The notes beneath the pieces are model-generated. The model made no database searches and had not been told where the DNA came from. It saw only the letters and a list, made by a program, of their open reading frames with translations. Made by a program: the position numbers and the translations under genes. This document shows, in pieces, positions 8,330 to 19,613 of a stretch of DNA of 64,000 nucleotides (its first letter is position 1; each line of letters starts with the position of its first letter). The DNA lies in contig CAWAYQ010000016.1 of NCBI GenBank assembly GCA_963786225.1, positions 124,001 through 188,000 of the forward strand, read 5' to 3'. Source of the DNA: Flaviflagellibacter sp963786225 (GTDB lineage: Bacteria > Pseudomonadota > Alphaproteobacteria > Rhizobiales > Methylopilaceae).

Positions 8330-9130
8330 ATGGCACGCAGGATAGATATCAACGCGGATCTCGGAGAGGGCTACGGCACCGACGAGGCTTTGCTTGGCAT
8401 TGTGTCCAGCGCCAACATCGCCTGCGGTTTTCATGCCGGCGACGCCCAGACCATGCGGGACGTCAGCCGCTGCGCCAAGGAAAAGAACGTCGCGGTCGGC
8501 GCTCATCCCAGTTTCGACGATCTCGGTAATTTCGGCCGTACCTTCATCCGCATGAGCATGGACGAGCTGGAATCGCTTGTCGCCTACCAGATCGGTGCGC
8601 TCCAGGAAGCCGCGTCCGAATCCGATGTCACGCTCAGCCACGTGAAGGTGCATGGCGCGCTCTACAATATCGCCTCGGTGGACGAGGCTCACGCAATGGC
8701 CATCGGCCGTGCCATCAAGGCGTGCGATCCCAACCTCATCTATCTCGGCTTTGCGGGTTCGCAGATGCGGCGCGCGGCCGGCAAGCTCGGGCTTGCCTTC
8801 GTCGCCGAGGCATTCCCGGATCGTCAATACACCGATGACGGACAGCTCATGGGCCGCGAACTTCCGCTTTCGGTCGTCACCAATCCGGAAGAGGTGGCCG
8901 AACGCGTCCGGCGGATGGTCGAACATGGCGAAGTCGCCACCGCCTCGGGCACGATCATCCGGATAGAGTTCGATTCGCTCTGCGTTCACGGCGACGAACC
9001 GACCGCCGTCATGGTGGGCCGCGCGGTGCGCCGCGCCATCGAGGATGCCGGCATCGAGATCGCGTCCCTGGCCGAAGTGTTGAAAACGCAAACGCCGCTG
9101 CCGGAAGACGAGACGCGCGTCAGCGCATGA
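8330..9130 (+). CDS. pxpA: 5-oxoprolinase subunit PxpA (LamB/YcsF family)
   Basis: A 266-residue LamB/YcsF protein with the invariant INADLGEGYGTD start and IACGFHAGD, completing the three-part 5-oxoprolinase. The complex removes pyroglutamate, a spontaneous damage product of glutamine and glutamate, and returns glutamate. ATG at 8330 is preceded by GAAAGG at about 7 nt; an in-frame GTG at 8315 is less likely. Its 3' end overlaps the convergent transglycosylase gene by 11 bases. Confidence 0.93.
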   Translation: MARRIDINADLGEGYGTDEALLGIVSSANIACGFHAGDAQTMRDVSRCAKEKNVAVGAHPSFDDLGNFGRTFIRMSMDELESLVAYQIGALQEAASESDVTLSHVKVHGALYNIASVDEAHAMAIGRAIKACDPNLIYLGFAGSQMRRAAGKLGLAFVAEAFPDRQYTDDGQLMGRELPLSVVTNPEEVAERVRRMVEHGEVATASGTIIRIEFDSLCVHGDEPTAVMVGRAVRRAIEDAGIEIASLAEVLKTQTPLPEDETRVSA

Positions 9131-9740
9131 TCGTGAGATCGGCGGCCGTGACCCGCAACTCGATGGCCCTGATGCGGCGCTGATACCCCGCCCAATCGAA
9201 TCTGCTCTCCGTGCGCTTTTTGCCTTTTCCGGCCCGTGCGAGAATTACGGGGGCCGGGTCGCCGAAACTCGCTTTCGGAAGCTCGCCGCGCACCGGATAG
9301 CCCTGCGCGGCGAGAACCGAGCGGACGCGGGCGCAATAGGCGACTGATTTATGCGAGAAGCGCGTCTCGCCGTGGCCGGCGCGGTATTTCATCACCGTCG
9401 TACAGACATCCCCGTTCGCGAGCTTCCACGCGCCCGTGAGATAATCGACGCCGTAACGGATATTGGTGGCCGGGTCGGCCAGCTCCAGATTGGTGCCGGC
9501 AAAGCCGAGCATGCGGGCGGTCGAGGGCCGAACCTGCATCAGCCCGATCTCCCCGACATCGCCGATCGCGCCCGGGCGATAGCCGCTCTCGACGGTGGCG
9601 ACCGCGTCGGCGATTTCCGGGGCGAGGCCCCGCTGCACGGCTTCGGTCCGGACCATGACCCGCAGATCGACGGGATCGAGCGGGTCCGCGACAGCGGGCA
9701 CGGCGAAGAGCAAGGCGGCGAGGGCGACGACAATCCGCAT
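9120..9740 (-). CDS. Periplasmic lytic transglycosylase (SLT domain)
   Basis: Cleaves peptidoglycan glycan strands, leaving 1,6-anhydro ends. The chosen start gives a signal peptide (MRIVVALAALLFAVPAVA) and a 206-residue precursor. The SLT domain is clear: catalytic E51 in VESGY, then GEIGLMQVRPSTARMLG. The frame is open far upstream, to 9956, but that part is translated REP DNA. An alternative ATG at 9776 exists; neither start has a strong ribosome site. A short C-terminal extension rich in Lys and Arg follows the domain. Confidence 0.88.
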   Translation of the reverse strand: MRIVVALAALLFAVPAVADPLDPVDLRVMVRTEAVQRGLAPEIADAVATVESGYRPGAIGDVGEIGLMQVRPSTARMLGFAGTNLELADPATNIRYGVDYLTGAWKLANGDVCTTVMKYRAGHGETRFSHKSVAYCARVRSVLAAQGYPVRGELPKASFGDPAPVILARAGKGKKRTESRFDWAGYQRRIRAIELRVTAADLTIMR

Positions 9741-9883
9741 TGCGTCAGAATGCGGGACGAGTATGGCAAAATCCATCCGGGACGCGGTTTTGTCTTTCTC
9801 CGTACCCCGAACAAGCCATGCGCAGCACGGGCCCCAGGAGCGAAGTGGCGGCGAAGCCGCCTCTACAGCCTCCGGCGAACTCC

Positions 9884-10290
9884 GTGCCCGCGGCTCGGCG
9901 TGTGTCCCGGAAGGCGCGGCACGCGCCTGTCCGGGACCCATACTCCGTGAGGTCAATGATTAAGCCGAGAACTCACGGCGTATGGGTCCCGGGCTCCGCT
10001 TCGCGGCCCCGGGACACACGGGAAGCCGTTACGGCGGAACGTCGGAAAAGCCCGCCGTGCCCGCGGCTGGGCGTATGTCCCGGAAGGCATCTCAACTCGG
10101 CTATAGCCGAGTTGAGCATTAGGTCTCCGAACTCGGGCAAGCCCGAGTTCGGCACGCGCCTGTCCGGGACCCATACTCCGTGAGGTCAATGATTGAGCCG
10201 AGAACTCACGGCGTATGGGTCCCGGGCTCCGCTTCGCGGCCCCGGGACACGCGGAAAGCCGTTACGGCAGACCGTCGGGAAAGCCCCCCG
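9884..10290. repeat. Direct duplication of a REP cluster, second copy filled by a micro-element
   Basis: Two copies (from 9884 and from 10057) share GTGCCCGCGGCT, a GTCCCGGA/TCCGGGAC hairpin, ACCCATACTCCGTGAGG, a second hairpin CCCGGGCTCCGCTTCGCGG and a piece of the 3' end of the secreted-protein gene at 10262. The second copy carries about 62 extra bases in the first hairpin. The 520-nt gap from 9741 to 10261 holds no gene; besides the repeats only simple GC-rich DNA is seen. Confidence 0.8.
10089..10150. mobile_element. Nested double-palindrome micro-element (filled site)
   Basis: Two 26-nt palindromes (10091-10116, built on AACTCGG/CCGAGTT; 10127-10152, built on GAACTCGGGC/GCCCGAGTTC) joined by ten bases. 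Compared with the empty copy at about 9905-9935, it replaces two bases in the hairpin tip between AAGGC and GGCACGCGCC. Related double palindromes sit in REP hairpin tips elsewhere in the window. No coding capacity. Confidence 0.6.
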
Positions 10291-10525
10291 ACAGCGACCG
10301 GAACATCTCGTAGCGCTCCTGAACCACCGTGCGGTTCTGCTCGGCCCAGCGCGGCTGGCCCTCGATGACGAGGATCTTTTTGCCCTTGCGGTCGACGACG
10401 AAGTATTCCAGCCCCGGCCGGACCGAAGTCTCGTCGGCGCGCATCGCATATTCGCGGATTTCGTAGGCGGACGCCGGCAGCGCGGACACGGCCGCGAAGG
10501 CCGCGCCGATCAGGATCAGTCTCAT
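10262..10525 (-). CDS. Small secreted protein of unknown function
   Basis: An 87-residue protein with a signal peptide (MRLILIGAAFAAVSALPASA) and a mature part of about 67 residues. GGGAG precedes the ATG at 10525 by about 7 nt; an in-frame TTG lies two codons upstream. The mature part contains EYFVVDRKGKKILVIEG, loosely like the short strand-rich repeats of DUF1236-type secreted proteins, but I cannot place it in a family. Its 3' end is part of the duplicated unit described at 9884-10290: a decayed copy of the last codons lies at about 10023-10057. Confidence 0.7.
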   Translation of the reverse strand: MRLILIGAAFAAVSALPASAYEIREYAMRADETSVRPGLEYFVVDRKGKKILVIEGQPRWAEQNRTVVQERYEMFRSLSGGFPDGLP

Positions 10526-10630
10526 ATTCAAACTCCCGGTCCGCCGCAGCCCGATATTAGCGCGGCGGGCGGTGGGCGCCAGCCCGGTTTGACATTGGAC
10601 TTAACAGCGGAGCCGCCTAGATCACCGGAA

Positions 10631-10903
10631 ATGGACGACGACCTGTCTGCCCTGTCCCGCGAAGAACTGATCGCCGAGGTGCTGCGCCTGCGCTCCGGTA
10701 TCCGCGATCATCGTGATTCGAGCGGGCACAAACTGTGCTGGCATCATCCGCAGCTCTGGGGCCTCCTGCCCGAGCCGATCCCGCAAAATCTGGCCGTGCC
10801 GGAATGGCCGCAATTCCTGCGCGGCTGCCTGAAATATCGCGAGAGCCTCGACCGGGAATTGCCGGAAGCACCGCGCACGACGGCGGAGTTCGAAGAGCGG
10901 TAA
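10631..10903 (+). CDS. Conserved hypothetical 90-residue protein
   Basis: Encodes a 90-residue cytosolic protein beginning MDDDLSALSREELIAEVLRLR, an acidic helix, followed by a His/Trp-rich centre (HKLCWHHPQLWGLLPE) and a C-terminal LKYRESLDRELPEAP. It has no signal peptide or membrane segment. I do not recognise a named family. The upstream ribosome site is weak. A related but divergent 3' end is found twice more in the tandem array at 10953-11583, so a paralogue was once present nearby. Confidence 0.7.
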   Translation: MDDDLSALSREELIAEVLRLRSGIRDHRDSSGHKLCWHHPQLWGLLPEPIPQNLAVPEWPQFLRGCLKYRESLDRELPEAPRTTAEFEER

Positions 10904-11047
10904 TCCCTCCCCGGAACGGGGAGGGTGGCCCAAAGGGCCGGGTGGGGTTCAACCCACCGTCATGCCCGGGCTTGTCCCGGGCATCCAGAAGCCGCGAGCG
11001 CAGCACTGGATTGCCGGGACAAGCCCGGCAATGACGGAGGATTGGCG

Positions 11048-11173
11048 TTAGTCCAGAATTTCAATCACACGCCGGCTTCGCGGCTCGACGATCACGCTGC
11101 GGTCGTTGACGACCGCGAAAGCCTGGAGCGCGAATTGCCGGATGCGCCGAGGATAAAGGCGGAGTTCGGGTGA
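11048..11173. pseudogene. Fused gene 3' ends, array copy 1
   Basis: Bases 11048-11117 match the last 23 codons of the DUF1236 gene (minus strand, with TAA instead of TGA). At the shared bases CGCGA they join directly to 11117-11173, which encodes ESLERELPDAPRIKAEFG on the plus strand, a diverged copy of the end of the 10631 protein. Neither piece has a start or promoter. Confidence 0.75.
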
Positions 11174-11280
11174 GGTAGGGCATCGATCCCACCGTCATGC
11201 CCGGGCTCGTCCCGGGCATCCAGAACCGCGAACGCAGCACTGGATTGCCGGGACAAGCCCGGCAATGACGGAGGATGGCG

Positions 11281-11406
11281 TTAGTCCAGAATTTCAAGCA
11301 CGCGCCGGCTTCGCGGCTCGACGATCACGCTGCGGTCGTTGACGACTGCGAAAGCCTGGAGCGCGAATTGCCGGATGCGCCGAGGATAAAGGCGGAGTTC
11401 GGGTGA
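11281..11406. pseudogene. Fused gene 3' ends, array copy 2
   Basis: Nearly identical to the first fused fragment: DUF1236 tail (11281-11350, minus) joined at the same CGCGA to the tail of the 10631 paralogue (11350-11406, plus). The shared junction shows that the fusion arose once and was then duplicated. Confidence 0.75.
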
Positions 11407-11513
11407 GGTAGGGCATCGATCCCACCGTCATGCCCGGGCTCGTCCCGGGCATCCAGAACCGCGAACGCAGCACTGGATTGCCGGGACAAGCCCGGCAATG
11501 ACGGAGATTGGCG

Positions 11514-11822
11514 TCAGTCCAGAATTTCAAGCACACGCCGGCTTCGCGGCTCGACGATCACGCTGCGGTCGTTGACGACCGCGTAGCGATAGCTGGCGCC
11601 CGTCGGCACGTCCTCGATTTCATAGACGTCTACCGTCTCCGGCAATGTGGCGCCGACGACGATGTCCGAATCCACGCGCACCGACGAGCGGCCCTCGCGG
11701 ACGACATATTCACGGACTTCAGGCGCGATACGGACTTCAGGCGCGATCTCGACCGCAACCTGCGCCATGGCCGGCATGACGGCCGCTGCGGCAAACGCCG
11801 CTCCAAGAATGAGCTTCTTCAT
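11514..11822 (-). CDS. DUF1236 family secreted protein
   Basis: A 102-residue protein with a signal peptide (MKKLILGAAFAAAAVMPAMA) and a DUF1236-like C terminus: VDVYEIEDVP, YRYAVVNDRSVIVEP, RRVLEILD. DUF1236 proteins are small periplasmic proteins of unknown role common in Rhizobiales. AGGAGATGGGAA precedes the ATG. Its 3' 70 bases were copied into the upstream tandem array, and its promoter and leader region has a decayed relative at 13062-13160, so the locus has been rearranged repeatedly. Confidence 0.85.
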   Translation of the reverse strand: MKKLILGAAFAAAAVMPAMAQVAVEIAPEVRIAPEVREYVVREGRSSVRVDSDIVVGATLPETVDVYEIEDVPTGASYRYAVVNDRSVIVEPRSRRVLEILD

Positions 11823-11962
11823 TTCCCATCTCCTTTGATCCGGCCCTTGTTTGGGAAACGGGTGGGGGGAGGGAGGGTTCCAAGAACGAGCGAGACGGGC
11901 GTCGAGACACGTCTATTGCGTGTGTTCTTGGGCGGCCTAGTATGACGTTTAGGGGAGCGCCC

Positions 11963-12994
11963 ATGAAAATAGTCTCATATGATGAAGCATTGCATATCGT
12001 TGGAGGCGTCGGTCATCATTACCTATTGCTGGGAAACGGCTTCAGCATAGCCATCGCTCCGGAGATTTTTTCTTACAAAGCGCTTCTAGATCATGCTGAC
12101 TTCTCTCCTCAGCCTAAGATCAAAGAGCTTTTTGCTGCCTTGGGTACCAATGACTTCGAGGTAGTGATCAAATCGATCGTCAGTGCCGCAAAAATCGTGG
12201 AAGTTTATGATCCTAGTGCGAAAGATTTGATCGCGGATCTACACCAAAGTGCCGAGCTAATTAAGACAACCCTCGTGGACGCAATCGCCAGCCGTCACCC
12301 AGATCGCCCCTACGCAATCGACCCCGATAAGTACAAAATTGTTCGTGCGTTCTTGGGGAGATTTGGTCACATATTTACATTGAACTACGACGTCATTCTC
12401 TATTGGGCGCTAATGCAGACAGATACGGATGGGGTTGATCGTCGTCTTGACGATGGATTCCGAAATCCAGACGACGATAGTCCATACGTATCCTGGCTTC
12501 AGATGAACTCCCCGAAGGTCCAGTATCTCCACGGTGCGTTGCACCTATTCGATGCTGGTACGGAAATAATAAAGTATACGTGGTCAAAAACAGATGTGCC
12601 GATCGTAGATCAGATCAGGACCGCTTTGAATGAAGAGAAATATCCGCTCTTCGTTGCTGAAGGAACCGCAGACAGCAAGAAAGAAAAAATACTGCATAAC
12701 GCTTACCTGCATAAGGCGCTGAGAAGCTTCGAAGGCTGCTGTGATACCGTCGGCGCTGCTCTCACAATCTTCGGGCATTCGCTGGCGGATAGCGACGAGC
12801 ATATTCTTAGGTGCGTAGCGAACGGCAAAATTAGGTTCTGCCTCGTCGGGTTATACGGTGACCCCGAGAATGAAGGTAACAGAAGGATGGTCGCCGCAGC
12901 AGAGAACCTAAGGAAGCGACGATTGGAAGGCCGGCCGAGGCATCCTTTGGAGATCATTTTCTACAACGCGGAAACTGCGAGAGTATGGGGTTAG
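11963..12994 (+). CDS. DUF4917 (SIR2-like) protein
   Basis: A 343-residue soluble protein, clearly AT-richer than its neighbours. Motifs follow the order of SIR2-fold NAD-binding proteins: LLLGNGFS (residues 22-28), FTLNYD (138-143), YLHG with H190, FVAEGT (230-235) and IFGHSLADSDEH (269-280). This matches DUF4917, a SIR2-like family. Several SIR2-like proteins are NAD-depleting effectors of phage defence; whether this one has that activity is inference. AGGGGAG precedes the ATG at 11963. It is bracketed by two related DUF1236 leader sequences, suggesting insertion or rearrangement at that gene. Confidence 0.82.
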   Translation: MKIVSYDEALHIVGGVGHHYLLLGNGFSIAIAPEIFSYKALLDHADFSPQPKIKELFAALGTNDFEVVIKSIVSAAKIVEVYDPSAKDLIADLHQSAELIKTTLVDAIASRHPDRPYAIDPDKYKIVRAFLGRFGHIFTLNYDVILYWALMQTDTDGVDRRLDDGFRNPDDDSPYVSWLQMNSPKVQYLHGALHLFDAGTEIIKYTWSKTDVPIVDQIRTALNEEKYPLFVAEGTADSKKEKILHNAYLHKALRSFEGCCDTVGAALTIFGHSLADSDEHILRCVANGKIRFCLVGLYGDPENEGNRRMVAAAENLRKRRLEGRPRHPLEIIFYNAETARVWG

Positions 12995-13061
12995 ACGTGC
13001 GCGTAGAACAAAAGGTTCGCGCCCTCGACAGCGTTAGTCTACGTGGTCGGCTAAAAGTAGG

Positions 13062-13160
13062 TCATGGCCGATGCCGCAACGCCAATCCAAGAACCGGGTG
13101 TTTCATTTCCGTCTCCTCTGATCCGGCTCCATACACAGGAAACGGATGGGGAGAAGAAAT
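13062..13160 (-). pseudogene. Decayed DUF1236 leader and promoter copy
   Basis: About 100 bases align with the start and upstream region of the intact DUF1236 gene (11780-11880): shared TTTCATTTCC/CATCTCCT-type ribosome site, TGATCCGGC and GAAACGG blocks. On the minus strand AGGAGACGGAA precedes an ATG, but the frame stops after 14 codons. It is the remnant of a second DUF1236 copy. The rest of the 217-nt gap 12995-13211 shows nothing else. Confidence 0.6.
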
Positions 13161-13211
13161 TTCTCGGATGCCTAGCCCGATAAGTCAGCGTGACTACGGG
13201 GGCGATCGTTA

Positions 13212-14003
13212 GTGCCTACATTCAGCCCTGACGTTGAAAAAGCGCTCATTCAGGCGGTGAGTGAGGCCGACCGAAGAAGGCACCGCAACGCAAATACCGG
13301 CCACCTGCTCTTTGCGCTATGCAATGATCGAGACGCCATCAGGGCGATGCGCCGCTTCGATGTGAATCCAATCCTTGTTCAAGAATCGATGAGCAAGTTT
13401 CTGGGATCTGAGCAACATGCTCCTAATCTGAGAGGAGCGTCTCCAGACCAGCAGTTTCAAAAAGTCATCCAATCAGCTTTGATGATTGCGCAAGGCCGTC
13501 ACGAGAAGTATGTGCGTGGTGATCATTTTCTGCTGGCGATGCTTAATTCGTCAGAAGGCAAGGCTTGGCAAATCTTGGAATACTCGGGGCTGTCCGCCCC
13601 CGGGGTCGTTGATTTTCTCGAGCGTCGCCGTAAGGAACCTACCTCTGGTCAATATTTGCACGAGGACATTAAGTCATCGAATAGCGAGTTTTTACGTCGA
13701 GCCGAAAAATCAAAATCGCTTGCGGCGGAAATCGACGCCGCAACTGCCCATGCCCCAGAATTCATCATAAGAAGAAAGAAGCTGGAGTATCGTCAGCGGT
13801 CTCCGGTCGGCGAATTGAAGCAGCGTAAAGACGCTGTAAAAGAAAGAAGCGATGTTCTGTCTGCCATCTGTAAACGCAAAGCAAATGAGCAGCCTGAATT
13901 GTTGAATCTCGCGCGGCGGTACTCCAAAGCGTTGGCCGGCTTGAACAAGTCTAAAGGCATATATCCGCTTTTTCTGGCTGGTGCAGAAATTGAAGTCTGC
14001 TGA
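13212..14003 (+). CDS. Clp N-terminal domain protein with unknown C-terminal region
   Basis: Residues 1 to about 150 form a double Clp repeat like the N domain of ClpA/ClpB/ClpC: FSPDVEKALIQAVSEADRR, NTGHLLFALC, then FQKVIQSALMIAQGR and VRGDHFLLAMLNS. No AAA+ ATPase follows; instead residues 150-263 are a charged, probably helical region rich in Lys, Arg and Glu. The N domain normally binds substrates or adaptors, so this may be an adaptor or sensor. GTG at 13212 follows a GGGGG run. The gene is AT-richer than the genome and overlaps the next gene by four bases. Confidence 0.75.
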   Translation: MPTFSPDVEKALIQAVSEADRRRHRNANTGHLLFALCNDRDAIRAMRRFDVNPILVQESMSKFLGSEQHAPNLRGASPDQQFQKVIQSALMIAQGRHEKYVRGDHFLLAMLNSSEGKAWQILEYSGLSAPGVVDFLERRRKEPTSGQYLHEDIKSSNSEFLRRAEKSKSLAAEIDAATAHAPEFIIRRKKLEYRQRSPVGELKQRKDAVKERSDVLSAICKRKANEQPELLNLARRYSKALAGLNKSKGIYPLFLAGAEIEVC

Positions 14004-14581
14004 AAATCAAGTCCCAAGCGCCGTCAGATTCCGATTGGAATATACCGCTCGATCATGAGCTCGCTTTCGCAACGCAAGCGCTGATAATTGCCCACGCCGG
14101 GCTATCAGCACTGTTTCCAGATGCTCGCGCTTTAACTGAAGAGCTAGATCGCTACCGCGAGCAATCTGAGACTCTCGATCCGCTTAGAAACAGAATTCTT
14201 GACCCCGTAATTGCAAAGTTAGCGGCGTCGCACAATCTGCTGAGCCTCGAGACAAAGGAAATCACCGCGACGCTTGCTGGTGCCGAAGAATTAGGCCCGC
14301 GGGAACAGCTCCGGGGCGAAATTTCAGCTAAACACGGATGGGTTCGGGGTGTTCTCGGCGCAATCGGAAATTATGTTCTGAATTACGTGAAAAAGATCGC
14401 GGGCTCCGTGCATGACAATCTGATTGATAAAGGGATTTCCGCTTTGTTGAGCTCGGACGCCCTAGGAGTGGCAGTTGTAGGATTTCTCCTTTCGGCAAAA
14501 TCGGCGCTCCTAAACCTATCTACTCAATTGAATGGTGTGTTTGGTTGGTTGAGGCCATTGTTCGAGTTCATCGGCATCTGA
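14000..14581 (+). CDS. Hypothetical protein with C-terminal hydrophobic segment, CTG start
   Basis: This frame has no ATG, GTG or TTG near its 5' end. It is open from the stop at 13991 and runs 193 codons from a CTG at 14000 that overlaps the previous stop as CTGA, analogous to the common ATGA coupling. The protein has a helical acidic N-terminal half and a hydrophobic C terminus (LGVAVVGFLLSAKSALL, then FGWLRPLFEF) that could insert in the membrane. No family recognised. Codon use resembles the upstream gene. A GTG at 14387 would give only the last 64 residues. Confidence 0.5.
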   Translation: MKIKSQAPSDSDWNIPLDHELAFATQALIIAHAGLSALFPDARALTEELDRYREQSETLDPLRNRILDPVIAKLAASHNLLSLETKEITATLAGAEELGPREQLRGEISAKHGWVRGVLGAIGNYVLNYVKKIAGSVHDNLIDKGISALLSSDALGVAVVGFLLSAKSALLNLSTQLNGVFGWLRPLFEFIGI

Positions 14582-14589
14582 CTTCTATA

Positions 14590-14617
14590 GGCTCCCTGGA
14601 TCGCATCCAGGGTAGCC
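14590..14617. terminator. Hairpin after the accessory genes
   Basis: CCCTGGAT and ATCCAGGG form a perfect 8-bp stem with a 3-nt loop, extended by GGCT/AGCC, starting nine bases after the last accessory stop codon. No U-run follows, so it may slow transcription or protect the 3' end rather than terminate alone. Confidence 0.4.
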
Positions 14618-14680
14618 AACCCCTAGAACCCCTCCAACCTCCCCCTTGTGTTTCAAATCTGTTCCGCCTAAATTCCCGCC

Positions 14681-14712
14681 ACAAATAGGACAGCCATGCT
14701 GTCCATTTGTTT
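14681..14712. terminator. Bidirectional terminator-like hairpin upstream of gltB
   Basis: GGACAGC-CAT-GCTGTCC is flanked by ACAAAT on the left and ATTTGT on the right, giving a stem of about 13 bp with A-rich and T-rich flanks. It can terminate in either direction. The 331-nt gap 14582-14912 otherwise holds no gene and should contain the gltBD promoter downstream of this hairpin. Confidence 0.5.
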
Positions 14713-14912
14713 CCAGGCGCAAACGCTCTACGCTAATCGGTGTCTAGTCACCGGGCGGGAGGGGTGTCGCCTGAGCGTGTCGTTGGCGGGTCGGAAAAGT
14801 CTGATCTCCTACGGCTTGCAGGGATTGTGCAGGGTCCGGCGCGGGCGAATCGCCCTCCGGATCGGGGTAACGGGTAGCCGGGCGAGACGTGCGGCAAAGG
14901 GATTTTGAGGCC

Positions 14913-19610
<4,698 letters not shown>

Positions 19611-19613
19611 ATT

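Larger units (their letters stand above)
10953..11583. repeat. Tandem array of about 233-bp units (2.7 copies)
   Basis: Units start at 10953, 11188 and 11421 with CCCACCGTCATGCCCGGGCT. Each contains a REP pair (CCCGGGCTTGTCCCGGG and GCCGGGACAAGCCCGGC hairpins), then the reversed 3' end of a DUF1236 gene; the first two continue into a 3' end related to the 90-residue gene at 10631. The third runs into the intact DUF1236 gene. The upstream piece 10904-10952 is a further GGGGAGGGTGG-type hairpin. Confidence 0.85.

Noticed and set aside
11061..11536. Two minus-strand genes of about 80 codons with nearly identical products
   Set aside because: They are translations of the tandem repeat units, out of frame with the genes whose tails they contain.
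10953..11583. CRISPR array
   Set aside because: Units are 233 bp with no short repeat/unique spacer alternation, and they contain gene fragments and REP hairpins.
12985..13212. 75-codon gene between the SIR2-like and Clp_N genes
   Set aside because: It runs through the decayed DUF1236 leader in antisense and shows no protein-like features.
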